Assembly (NCBI RefSeq): GCF_000759445.1
Contig: NZ_JRMB01000003.1
Location: forward strand, 62,001 to 126,000
Source: Pseudomonas lutea
GTDB lineage: Bacteria; Pseudomonadota; Gammaproteobacteria; Pseudomonadales; Pseudomonadaceae
Length of the DNA stretch: 64,000 nucleotides
Reading direction: 5' to 3'
Shown here: positions 17,583 to 25,564 of the stretch, piece by piece
Layout of the letters: each line of letters opens with the position of its first letter
How positions within the stretch are numbered: position 1 is the stretch's first letter
The notes under the pieces: generated by a model
The model's input: the letters and a program-made list of their open reading frames with translations, nothing else
The model's database searches: none
Told to the model about the DNA's origin: nothing
Made by a program: the position numbers and the translations under genes

Positions 17583-19367
17583 TCAATGCGAATGCCGCGG
17601 CTCGCCGCTTCGTGCAATCACCCGCAGGTGCAACGTCGCAGGCTCCAGACAGCCGCCTGTGGATAACTGCCCCACCAATTGGCGATACAGCTCCTGCCAC
17701 GGCGTTTGCGAGGCAGGCATCTTCGGTTCGAATTGCGCGCGGCGCTCAGCCATTTCTTCATCGCTGACCAGCACGTTGACGCTGCGGTTGTTCAGGTCCA
17801 CGCGCAGGCGGTCGTTGGTTTTAAGCAGCGCCAGACCGCCGCCGATTGCCGCCTCCGGTGACATGTTGAGAATCGACGGGCTGGCGGAGGTGCCGCTCTG
17901 CCGTCCATCCCCCAGACACGGCAATGAGTCGATGCCCTGTTTGATCAGCGCAGACGGCGGCGCCATGTTCACGACCTCGGCGCTGCCGGGATAGCCAACG
18001 GTCCCCGCGCCACGAATCACCAGGATGCAACGCTCGTCGACTTCCAGCGAAGGGTCGTTGATGCGTGCGTGGTAGTCCTCCGGGCCCTCGAACACAATGG
18101 CCCGCGCCTCGAAGCTGTTTTCGGCGCCCGGCTCTGACAGGTAGGTTTTGCGGAAAGCCTCGCCCACCACTGACATCTTCATGATCGCGCTGTCGAAAAA
18201 GTTGCCGCTCAATACGATAAAACCGGCGCGGTGTTTGAGCGGGTCTTCGTAAGGGCGAATCACGTCAGTGTCATGGGCGACCGCGTTGCGCACGATGTCA
18301 CCAATGGTTTTGCCAGAGACCGAGCCGCACGCCTCGTGCAGCTTGCCGGCCTTCTGAAGCTCGTGCATGACCGCCGGGACGCCGCCTGCGCGGTGGAAGC
18401 CTTCGCCGAGGTATTTACCGGCGGGCATGCAGTTGACCAGCAGTGGCACGTCTTCGCCGATGCGCTGCCAATCGTCCAGGCTCAGCTCCACGCCCATGTG
18501 CCGGGCAATGGCGATGAGGTGCGGCGGGCAGTTGCTGGAAGCGCCCAGTGCCGAGGCAACCGCAATCGCGTTTTCGAAAGCTTCCCGGGTCATGATTTGC
18601 GAAGGGCGCACGTCTTCGCGCACCAGATCGCAAATCCGCTTGCCGGTCATGTAGGCCATCTGCCCACGCTCGCGGTAGGCCGCCGGAATGCTCGCGCAGC
18701 CTGGCAACGACATGCCCAGCGCTTCAGCCAGTGCATTCATCGAAAGGGCGGTGCCCATGGTGTTGCAATGGCCCACCGATGGCGATGCCGCCGTGGTCAT
18801 TTCCATGAAGCCTTCATAATTGATCTCGCCCGCCGACAGCAGGTTGCGCGCATGCCACAGCACGGTGCCGGAGCCGATCAACTCGCCCTTGTGACGACCG
18901 TCCAGCATCGGCCCGCCGGACAAGACGATAGCCGGCAGGTCAGTAGTCGCTGCCGCCATCAGGCAGGCCGGAGTGGTTTTGTCGCAACCGGTGGTCAGCA
19001 CCACGCCGTCGATGGGGTAGCCGTGAAGAATCTCGACCAGCCCCAGGTACGCCAGGTTGCGGTCAAGGGCGGCGGTGGGACGGCGGGTCTGCTCGGCCAT
19101 CGGGTGGACCGGAAACTCCATGGGAATGCCGCCTGCGTCGCGGATGCCGGCCTTGACCCGCTGCGCCAGTTCCAGGTGATGACGGTTGCAGGGCGCCAGG
19201 TCGCTGCCGGTCTGGGCGATGCCAATGATCGGCCGGCCCGATTGCAGCTCCTCGCGGGTCAGGCCGTAATTCATGTACCGCTCGACGTACAAGGCCGTCA
19301 TGTCGGCGTGATCCGGGTCATCGAACCATTGCTGGCTGCGAAGGGGGCGTTTAGGCGTGTCGGACAT
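17583..19367 (-). CDS. xylD: D-xylonate dehydratase-like IlvD/Edd family enzyme
   Basis: The 594-residue protein belongs to the IlvD/Edd iron-sulfur dehydratases, and closely recalls Caulobacter XylD. Landmarks are WFDDPDHADMTALYVERYMNYG at the N-terminus, GIAQTGSDLAPCNRHH, the cluster Cys in VVLTTGCDKTTPA, SVGHCNTMGTA and SGTSASPSILNMSPEAA. The expected reaction is D-xylonate to 2-keto-3-deoxy-D-xylonate; L-arabinonate or another sugar acid remains possible. I chose the ATG at 19367 because the family starts there. It lies 132 bases after the XylX-like gene on the same strand, with a decayed REP in between, and is probably the second gene of that operon. Confidence 0.88.
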   Translation of the reverse strand: MSDTPKRPLRSQQWFDDPDHADMTALYVERYMNYGLTREELQSGRPIIGIAQTGSDLAPCNRHHLELAQRVKAGIRDAGGIPMEFPVHPMAEQTRRPTAALDRNLAYLGLVEILHGYPIDGVVLTTGCDKTTPACLMAAATTDLPAIVLSGGPMLDGRHKGELIGSGTVLWHARNLLSAGEINYEGFMEMTTAASPSVGHCNTMGTALSMNALAEALGMSLPGCASIPAAYRERGQMAYMTGKRICDLVREDVRPSQIMTREAFENAIAVASALGASSNCPPHLIAIARHMGVELSLDDWQRIGEDVPLLVNCMPAGKYLGEGFHRAGGVPAVMHELQKAGKLHEACGSVSGKTIGDIVRNAVAHDTDVIRPYEDPLKHRAGFIVLSGNFFDSAIMKMSVVGEAFRKTYLSEPGAENSFEARAIVFEGPEDYHARINDPSLEVDERCILVIRGAGTVGYPGSAEVVNMAPPSALIKQGIDSLPCLGDGRQSGTSASPSILNMSPEAAIGGGLALLKTNDRLRVDLNNRSVNVLVSDEEMAERRAQFEPKMPASQTPWQELYRQLVGQLSTGGCLEPATLHLRVIARSGEPRHSH

Positions 19368-19499
19368 GATTCGGGTCTCTCTTGGAATTAGGGGGGGTGA
19401 GTCGCGATGACAGGACGCGTTTGTGTAGGATCCGGCGTGCTGGCGAACCCGCGGTCTAGCTGACGGAACTGCGCCGCCTGACACATCAATCGCTCAGGA

Positions 19500-20675
19500 T
19501 TACAACAAGCCGCGCACCGCAAGATTGCGCATCAGTGCGCCGACGCCGAACTTCCACGGCGCTGCTTCGCTGCTGTGGGTAACCTCGTTGTGCAGGCTGC
19601 CGAACAGGCTGCTGCTGATACTGACCTGATCGCCGAGTTTGTGGGTGAAGCCGCCGCCAGCGTGGTCGCGGTCTTCGGTCGGGGCGAAGAGGGTGCCTAA
19701 GAACAGCAGGAACCCGTCGGGGTATTGATGATTGGCGTTAAGCGCCTGACCAGCAATATCTGCCGGGTCGCGACTGATTTGCGCCATCGAGCTTGAGCCT
19801 TTCATCACGTAGCCGTCTTCGCCCTTGACCTGCAGATCGACCACGCAATTGCGCACGTCGTCGAGGGAAAACGTCTCGTCGAACAGGCGAATGAACGGGC
19901 CGATGGCGCACGATGCGTTGTTGTCCTTGGCCTTGCTCAGCAAAAGCGCGCTGCGGCCCTCGAAGTCACGCAGGTTGACGTCATTGCCCAGCGTCGCACC
20001 GAGAATCTGTCCGGCGCTGTTGACCGCAAGCACGACCTCCGGCTCGGGGTTGTTCCATTCGGATTTGGGATGAATGCCGACCTGGCTGCCGCTGCCAACC
20101 GCCGCCAGCACCGGGGCTTTGGTGAAGATCTCGGCGTCTGGCCCGATGCCGACCTCAAGGTATTGCGACCACATGCCTTGCTCAATCAGCAGCGCCTTGA
20201 GGGTGCTGGCTTGCTCCGAGCCCGGCTTGATAGCGCGCAGGTTGTCGCCAATGGCGTTCTGCACAATGGCCCGCACGCTCTCGGCCTTTGCGGGATCACC
20301 TGCGGCCTGTTCCTCGATGACCCGCTCGATCATGCTCGCGGCGAACGTCACGCCTGCAGCCTTGATGACCTGCAAATCCGCCGGGGCCAGTAAGTAAGGC
20401 TTGGTGGCGTCGGGGGTTGTGGTCGAATTGGCCAGTAATTCTTCGATGCTGGCGATGCGCGTGCCTTGAGCGTCGCGCACGGCGTTAAGCGGGGATTCCA
20501 GCTCCAGCAACTCGCTCAAGGTGGCGAAGCTGGACGACAGATCGAACACGCCATCGTTACGCAACACCACCGGCGACGGACCACTGACTTTACCGGGCAC
20601 CCATGCGCGGCCGATCAATGTGCCGTTCAGGCCGTCGGCGGGGAGGGTGTTTTCAGGGGTGAGCTGGATAGGCAT
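19500..20675 (-). CDS. xylX: 2-keto-3-deoxy-D-xylonate dehydratase-like FAH-family enzyme
   Basis: The 391-residue product belongs to the fumarylacetoacetate hydrolase fold and closely resembles Caulobacter XylX, which dehydrates 2-keto-3-deoxy-D-xylonate to alpha-ketoglutarate semialdehyde in the Weimberg pathway. Key stretches are LKAAGVTF-like VIKAAGVTFAASMIERVIEE, WSQYLEVGIGPDAEIFTK, the metal-binding WNNPEPEVVL and GNDVNLRDFEGRSALLLSKA. The ATG at 20675 has AGGA 10 bases upstream; an ATG further upstream at 20693 lacks support. It diverges from a LysR gene across a region with three GATAA/TTATC elements. The enzyme producing alpha-ketoglutarate from the semialdehyde is not adjacent. Confidence 0.87.
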   Translation of the reverse strand: MPIQLTPENTLPADGLNGTLIGRAWVPGKVSGPSPVVLRNDGVFDLSSSFATLSELLELESPLNAVRDAQGTRIASIEELLANSTTTPDATKPYLLAPADLQVIKAAGVTFAASMIERVIEEQAAGDPAKAESVRAIVQNAIGDNLRAIKPGSEQASTLKALLIEQGMWSQYLEVGIGPDAEIFTKAPVLAAVGSGSQVGIHPKSEWNNPEPEVVLAVNSAGQILGATLGNDVNLRDFEGRSALLLSKAKDNNASCAIGPFIRLFDETFSLDDVRNCVVDLQVKGEDGYVMKGSSSMAQISRDPADIAGQALNANHQYPDGFLLFLGTLFAPTEDRDHAGGGFTHKLGDQVSISSSLFGSLHNEVTHSSEAAPWKFGVGALMRNLAVRGLL

Positions 20676-20728
20676 GGGGACATCCTCGAACATTTTTGTG
20701 GTTTTGATCACGACCCTAATCAGCGCTG

Positions 20729-20780
20729 GCGATAAACTCCAATGACATCTGCTCAATTATCGATAACACTGGGTTATCGC
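20729..20780. promoter_or_regulatory. Probable LysR operator cluster between xylX and its regulator
   Basis: A perfect palindrome TTATCGATAA lies at 20757-20766, flanked by GCGATAA (20729-20735) and TTATCGC (20774-20780), in the 122-base divergent region. The same core occurs as TTATCGGTAA before the MFS gene. A shared operator for the divergent LysR protein is inferred from this recurrence, not from any measured binding. Confidence 0.6.
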
Positions 20781-20797
20781 TTCTGGAGGGCGCTCGC

Positions 20798-21739
20798 GTG
20801 TCGGACATTTCTTTTTCCACTGTCTGTAATTGGCTGAAGTTCAAGCATCTCGTGCTCATCGAAACGTTGGCTCGGACCCGAAATATGCACGCCGCCGCGC
20901 AGCACATGAACCTCAGTCAGCCCGCGGTGAGCAAAATGCTGCGCGAGATCGAGCGGTTGCTGGGATTTGATGTGTTCGAGCGTCTGCCGCGCAACATGCC
21001 ACCGACCGCGCTCGGCGAACACGTGGTGCGCTACGCGCAAATCGCGCTGAATGACGCGAGCAAGTTCGTTGACCAAATCAGCAGCCTGCGCGAGGGCGGG
21101 CATGGTTTTCTGAAAGTGGGGGCGATCTTTGCAGCGACCGCGGTGGTACTGCCAGAAGCCATCGTGCAGTTGAAACAGCGCTGGCCGCTGCTGTCGATCG
21201 AGGTGGTGGAGCAGACCAGCGACCATCTGATGGAGATGCTCGACGACAAGAAACTCGACCTGGCAGTGGCGCGCTATACCCATGAGAACCAGCAGCAGGT
21301 GTATGACTTTCAGGCGCTGGCGCCGGAGCCGTTCTGCATGGTGGTCAACAGTCGTCATCCACTGACCGAATTGGCGCAGACCCCATTGCAGGAGCTGGGC
21401 AACTGGCCGTGGATTCTTTATCCGCTGGGTACGCCGATACGCGCGCGGATGGAGCTGGCGTTTGCCAAAGCCGGGATCGCTACGCCGACGAACACCATCG
21501 ACACCATTTCGATGCAGACCTTTTTACAGGTTCTACAGGCCGGACCCATGATCGCCATGCTGCCGGCGTCCATGGCCCAGCCGCATCTGGACTCTGGCCT
21601 GCTTAAAGTGCTGAACACGCCCCTTAAACTGGCGCCTCAGGACTACGGCATTCTGACCCGCCGAGGTGAGCCATTGCTCGGGGCTGCGTCGGAATTTGCC
21701 GCGATACTGCTCGCCAACGCGCACCTGGCGCGTGGGTAG
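20798..21739 (+). CDS. LysR-family regulator of the xylonate genes (GguR-like)
   Basis: The 313-residue LysR protein has the winged helix-turn-helix NWLKFKHLVLIETLARTRNMHAAAQ spaced as usual, SQPAVSKMLREIERLLG and FERLPRNMPPTALGE, then an effector domain with LDLAVARYTHE and MIAMLPAS. The GTG start has CTGGAGGG 7 bases upstream. Proteins of this type beside IlvD/Edd dehydratases and FAH-fold sugar-acid enzymes (GguR group) respond to keto-deoxy sugar-acid intermediates; applying that here is inference from context. It probably represses or activates xylX-xylD and the MFS gene through the TTATCG(A/G)TAA sites. Confidence 0.9.
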   Translation: MSDISFSTVCNWLKFKHLVLIETLARTRNMHAAAQHMNLSQPAVSKMLREIERLLGFDVFERLPRNMPPTALGEHVVRYAQIALNDASKFVDQISSLREGGHGFLKVGAIFAATAVVLPEAIVQLKQRWPLLSIEVVEQTSDHLMEMLDDKKLDLAVARYTHENQQQVYDFQALAPEPFCMVVNSRHPLTELAQTPLQELGNWPWILYPLGTPIRARMELAFAKAGIATPTNTIDTISMQTFLQVLQAGPMIAMLPASMAQPHLDSGLLKVLNTPLKLAPQDYGILTRRGEPLLGAASEFAAILLANAHLARG

Positions 21740-21826
21740 TTCGCCAGACGAGGATGGCTTTAATACGCAGCGAGCCGCCCAGGCAGGCGACGTTATGCCG
21801 AAGTTTTCGGGTTTGCCCGATCAATT

Positions 21827-21977
21827 GTAGGAGCACGCTTGCCCGCGAAAAATATCCGCCGTGGCAGTGGAGGATCCGACCCACCGCGTTCGCCAGCAAG
21901 CCGGCTCCTACAGATTTGCGTACGCCTATGGTCTCCGGGGTTGCCCGATAAACTGTAGGAGCGCGCTTGCCCGCGAA
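21827..21977 (+). repeat. REP cluster (class A, inverted class B, class A)
   Basis: A class A REP variant at 21827, an inverted class B REP at 21889-21911 and a second class A REP at 21955 fill much of the 535-base gap between the LysR and MFS genes. The rest of the gap, up to about 22140, shows nothing recognisable. Confidence 0.85.
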
Positions 21978-22143
21978 GAATATTTCAGCCACCACATGAG
22001 CCACTGACCCACCGCCTTCGCGAACAACCGCGCCCTTCAAGCGGGCGCGCTTCCGCAATCGATGTGGCGCTGCCCTCGCTTTTGCAACCGTCCTGCACCC
22101 TACCAAATGGCTGCGACGTCACACTCAACTGGCGCCTACTTAC

Positions 22144-22207
22144 GATAACCAATCGTTATCAATCAATGGAAACAAGTCATTATCCTAATCAAACCTGTTA
22201 TCGGTAA
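22144..22207. promoter_or_regulatory. Probable LysR operator region upstream of the MFS gene
   Basis: Two palindromes occur within 65 bases: GATAAC-N5-GTTATC at 22144-22160 and TTATCGGTAA at 22198-22207. The second matches the palindrome between xylX and its regulator apart from one central base. They lie 70-130 bases before the transporter start, consistent with control by the same regulator. Basis: motif recurrence seen in sequence. Confidence 0.55.
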
Positions 22208-22274
22208 CATCCGTCCGTGTTTCGACCCTCCATAACAACAATACAGGCGCGTCCGAGTGCCTGGAGGTCCCATC

Positions 22275-23660
22275 ATGGAAACCGCTTCCCATCGCCTGCC
22301 CGAGTCCTCGGGGCCCGGGCACGCCAGCTTTGAAGACCGCACCTATCGCAAAGTCATTTTCCGCATCCTTCCGGTTCTGTTGCTGTGCTACATGGCCGCC
22401 TACCTGGACCGCGTGAACATCGGCTTTGCCAAGCTGGACATGCTCAACGACCTGCAATTCAGCAACACCGTCTACGCCCTCGGCGCGAGCATGTTTTTCT
22501 GGGGCTATTTCATCTTTGAAGTCCCGAGCAACCTTCTCTTGCATCGCTTCGGCGCTCGCTTCTGGATTGCCCGGATCATGCTCAGCTGGGCAATCGTGTC
22601 CATGGCGGTCGCCTTCACCGTTCCGCTGGCGAAGTTTTTCCATGTCGAATCTGAAACCATGTTCTACGTGCTGCGCTTTTTGCTCGGCATCTGTGAGGCC
22701 GGGTTCTTCCCGGGCGTAATCCTCTACCTCAATTACTGGTTTCCAATACGTCGGCAAAGCCGTGTGATGGCAGGCTTCCTGATGGCAATGCCGATCAGTC
22801 TGACGCTGGGCGGTGTGATTTCCGGCTGGCTAATGACCCATATGCAAGGCGTCAACGGCATGGCCGGCTGGCAGTGGCTGCTCATCATCGAAGGCATCCC
22901 CTCGGTGGTGATGGCATTCGTGGTGCTGGCGTTCATGGCCAACAACATCGACGCTGCCAAATGGCTCTCGCCCCAGGAAAAGGCCATGCTCAAGGCCAAT
23001 CTGGAAAGCGACAGCAAGGGCAAGGCGTCGAGCCTGCGCGAGGTGTTTTTCAACGGGCGAGTGTGGCTGTTGGTGTTGATACTGCTGACATTCAACACCG
23101 GTTTCTACGGCTTGGCGTTCTGGATGCCGTCGATCATCAAAAGCGCCGGCGTCTCCAACCCGCTGGACATCGGCCTGCTGACCGCCATTCCCTACGGCAT
23201 CGCGGTGATCGCCATGACCCTCAACGCGCGGCACTCCAACAAGACCGGCGAGCGGCGCCTGCACGCAGCGATTCCAGCCATCATCGGCGGCATCGGCCTG
23301 ATTCTCAGCGCCTACTTCGCCAGCAACGTCGTGCTGTCGATCATCTTCCTCAGCGTATCCGCCTCCGGCGTGTTGAGCCTGATGCCGATCTATTGGACCC
23401 TGCCTGGGACTGTCTTGTCGGGTGTCGCCGCCGCCGCGGGGATCGGCATGATCAACGCCATCGGTAACCTGTCGGGTTTCACGGGCTCGATGATCACCGC
23501 TGTGGCTGAAAACTTGACGGGCAACATCAACAACGGCACCTACGTACTAGGCGCTTGTTTGTTCATCAGCGCCGGGCTGATTTTGTCGATCCCACGGGCG
23601 ATGCTGGGCAATCACAAGGCGCAAGCGCCTGCGTCGACCGAGGCGCTTTCTCACGCGTAG
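22275..23660 (+). CDS. MFS transporter, anion:cation symporter type, probably for a sugar acid
   Basis: The 461-residue product is a 12-helix major facilitator protein of the ACS group. It has the signature after TM1 (MAAYLDRVNIGFAKL), FEVPSNLLLHRFGARFWIARI between TM2 and TM3, FLLGICEAGFFPGVILYLNYWFP in TM4-5, and a central loop before FFNGRVWLL. This group carries tartrate, glucarate, galactonate and related acids. The ATG at 22275 has GGAGG 7 bases upstream. Shared palindromes with the xylX/LysR region make uptake of xylonate or a related acid likely, but the substrate is inferred. Confidence 0.9.
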   Translation: METASHRLPESSGPGHASFEDRTYRKVIFRILPVLLLCYMAAYLDRVNIGFAKLDMLNDLQFSNTVYALGASMFFWGYFIFEVPSNLLLHRFGARFWIARIMLSWAIVSMAVAFTVPLAKFFHVESETMFYVLRFLLGICEAGFFPGVILYLNYWFPIRRQSRVMAGFLMAMPISLTLGGVISGWLMTHMQGVNGMAGWQWLLIIEGIPSVVMAFVVLAFMANNIDAAKWLSPQEKAMLKANLESDSKGKASSLREVFFNGRVWLLVLILLTFNTGFYGLAFWMPSIIKSAGVSNPLDIGLLTAIPYGIAVIAMTLNARHSNKTGERRLHAAIPAIIGGIGLILSAYFASNVVLSIIFLSVSASGVLSLMPIYWTLPGTVLSGVAAAAGIGMINAIGNLSGFTGSMITAVAENLTGNINNGTYVLGACLFISAGLILSIPRAMLGNHKAQAPASTEALSHA

Positions 23661-23689
23661 TCATGATAGCGCGCTCCTGCATCGGGATT

Positions 23690-23945
23690 GCGCCGTACAA
23701 ACCCCTCTGCGGCAAACGCCTACACCGGGTTTGCCGCCGAACACACCCTTCTGCGGCAAACGCCTGCACTGGGTTTGCCGCCGTACAAACCCTTCTGCGA
23801 AAAACGCCTGCACTGGGTCTGCCGCGGTACAAATCCTTTTTGCGACAAACGCCTGCACTGGGTTTGCCGCCGTACACATCCTTCTGCGACAAACGCCTGC
23901 ACTGGGCTTGCCGCCGTACAAACCCTTCCGCGGCAAACGCGATCT
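23690..23945 (+). repeat. 44-bp palindromic tandem repeat, about five and a half copies
   Basis: Units of 44-45 bases recur with the shared CAAACGCC core at 23713, 23757, 23801, 23846, 23890 and 23934. Each unit holds an inverted repeat, GGCAAAC with GGTTTGCC, around GCCTGCACTG, joined by GCCGTACAAACCCTTCTGC. It does not match the three REP classes in this window. The last copy breaks after GGCAAACGC, next to the IS110 end at 23947. Open frames on both strands through it are repeat artefacts. Confidence 0.9.
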
Positions 23946-23946
23946 G

Positions 23947-25143
23947 TAGATATCGTCTTAATGCTCCTACTGCAAGCCCAGCAGCGCGCTAGCGCTGCTG
24001 CTTTTCAAGCAGGCACGAATATACGCCCGCGGCCCATCCCGCAGCGACATCCTAGCCATTCAAGTCCTACTTGATCAGCCGTTAATGAGCCAAAGCAATT
24101 TCAGGTTCGAAAGGCCTGTTGCTTTTAAGCACGCCATAGACCAAGTGCAACATCTTACGCATCACTGCACAGATAATTTGCCGGGGAGCCTTTCCGTTCG
24201 CCTTCAATCTCTTGGCGAACTCTCTCAGCACCACATTGTGTTGTATTCCTACGATCGCGGGCATGTAAAGGCCGCCCCTGAGTCGCGACGAGCCGGTTCG
24301 ACTTATGCGGGTTGGACCCACGTAGCCTCCAGAGCGGTCCTGTCTGGGCGATAATCCAGCGAAGGCAGAAAGTTTTTTCGGTCCTTCGTAGTCCAGAGGG
24401 TCTCCCAGTTCCGCGAGGATCAGCGCGGCGGTCTTCTCGCCTAGACCATCAATGGAGGTCATCAACTCGCTCTTGCCGCGTAGGTCAGGATCATCGTCGA
24501 TGTGTTGCTTGATCGCTTTTTCCGTTTTGGTGATTTCTTCCAAGACATGAGCAATCACCGATTCGATCGACGTTACGACGTTCGGGCTGGCAACTTCCAA
24601 GCGGTTTTTCTCCATCTGGCGGATCTCGTTGAGATCTTCCAAGCGGCGGACCAAAGCCCTCAGACGGCGCCGCGACTGTGGCTCAGGCACCCAAAGCCGT
24701 AACTTGCGATGCTTCTGCATGGCGAAATCGGAGATGAGTTTGGCGTCAGTCTTGTCAGTCTTGTTGCGTGACAACTCCGACTTGGCGTGAGCGGCGGTGG
24801 TGGCAGGGTTCGCGATATGAAGCCGATATCCCTTTTGAAAAAGGAAGTCAGCCAACGCTTCGTGATAATTACCCGTGGCCTCGATGACAATCAGCGCGTC
24901 CGCTGTGGCGTGCTTGCGAAGCCAGGACTCGAACTCGGCAAAGCCCTTGGCATCATTGCTCAACTTGCCCTTGGTGCGGTGTTTGCCATTGTCCAACGGC
25001 GTCGCAACATCAAAAGTATTCTTGGCCATGTCAACGCCAACGAATGAAGACATGCTGTTCTCCTTTTCAACTAAAGATCAATCATCGCGTCACTCGGCTT
25101 CGACCTTGTAAATGCGAGCTCACAAAGTGGCTCTAGATATCGT
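23947..25143 (-). mobile_element. IS110-family insertion sequence
   Basis: The transposase gene is flanked by a 10-base direct repeat, TAGATATCGT, at 23947-23956 and 25134-25143, enclosing about 1.19 kb. IS110 elements lack classical terminal inverted repeats and recombine at short core sequences, so these repeats are plausible element borders. The noncoding ends are about 80 bases before the transposase and 125 bases after it. The downstream end contains a perfect 9-bp hairpin (CAGCAGCGC / GCGCTGCTG, 23979-24000). Members of this family use a bridge RNA from a noncoding end; whether it lies here is not shown. The borders are inferred. Confidence 0.75.
24082..25053 (-). CDS. IS110-family DEDD transposase
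   Basis: The 323-residue protein has the two-domain plan of IS110 recombinases. The N-terminal RuvC-like DEDD domain contains FVGVDMAKNTFDVA, the VIEATGNYHEALADFL motif and KTDKTDAKLI. The C-terminal Tnp20 domain contains MTSIDGLGEKTAALILAELGD, FAGLSPRQDRSGG and the conserved Ser region ISRTGSSRLRGGLYMPA. Apart from the DEDD acids the gene looks full length and intact. A strong AAGGAG lies 7 bases before the ATG. It sits beside a palindromic tandem repeat, and several IS110 relatives are known to insert near REP-type repeats. Confidence 0.94.
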   Translation of the reverse strand: MSSFVGVDMAKNTFDVATPLDNGKHRTKGKLSNDAKGFAEFESWLRKHATADALIVIEATGNYHEALADFLFQKGYRLHIANPATTAAHAKSELSRNKTDKTDAKLISDFAMQKHRKLRLWVPEPQSRRRLRALVRRLEDLNEIRQMEKNRLEVASPNVVTSIESVIAHVLEEITKTEKAIKQHIDDDPDLRGKSELMTSIDGLGEKTAALILAELGDPLDYEGPKKLSAFAGLSPRQDRSGGYVGPTRISRTGSSRLRGGLYMPAIVGIQHNVVLREFAKRLKANGKAPRQIICAVMRKMLHLVYGVLKSNRPFEPEIALAH

Positions 25144-25285
25144 ACGAGCTCAATGAGTGAGGTTGGAAAGGCGGAGAATGGATCTACTTCGCAGGCTACA
25201 ACGCCACTAGGAGCCGGTCATCTTCACGCCTTTCCCTCGATGATCAGTCGAGAACTTTACCTTCTGAGAAGACAAAGTCGAGATA

Positions 25286-25372
25286 CAAGGAGCCGGCTTG
25301 CTGGCGAACGCGGTGGTTCAGCGCTGAAGGTGTCGACTGACACGACGCATTCGCCAGCAAGCCGGCTCCTAC
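25286..25372 (+). repeat. Inverted pair of class B REPs
   Basis: A direct class B REP (AGGAGCCGGCTTGCTGGCGA) and its inverted partner ending CCGGCTCCTAC are separated by about 38 bases, in the gap between the IS110 element and the maleate-isomerase-like gene. The remaining sequence from 25144 to 25285 shows nothing recognisable. Confidence 0.88.
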
Positions 25373-25419
25373 AGGGCGATTGAGGTCGGCTTGACGTGAC
25401 GTGGTTGACATCGGACCGT

Positions 25420-25451
25420 GACCTGCCGACCTGCCGACCTGCCGACCTGCC
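25420..25451 (+). repeat. 8-bp microsatellite, GACCTGCC x 4
   Basis: Four perfect tandem copies of GACCTGCC lie 114 bases before the start of the maleate-isomerase-like gene. Eight-base perfect repeats are prone to slippage, so copy number may vary between strains; any effect on the downstream promoter is speculation. Confidence 0.85.
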
Positions 25452-25564
25452 TGCCATCGCCCACCGCGATGGCAGCCTCGCCATTCCCTGATATACGCCT
25501 CATCCGGACGCTCCTAGCATGGGTCGCACTTGACCCGCGCCGTCTGGCGAAATGGAGAAACCCT

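Noticed and set aside
23555..23992. Open frames through the 44-bp repeat on both strands
   Set aside because: The repeat length of about 44 does not keep one frame as protein repeats would, and frames exist on both strands, typical of a noncoding repeat.
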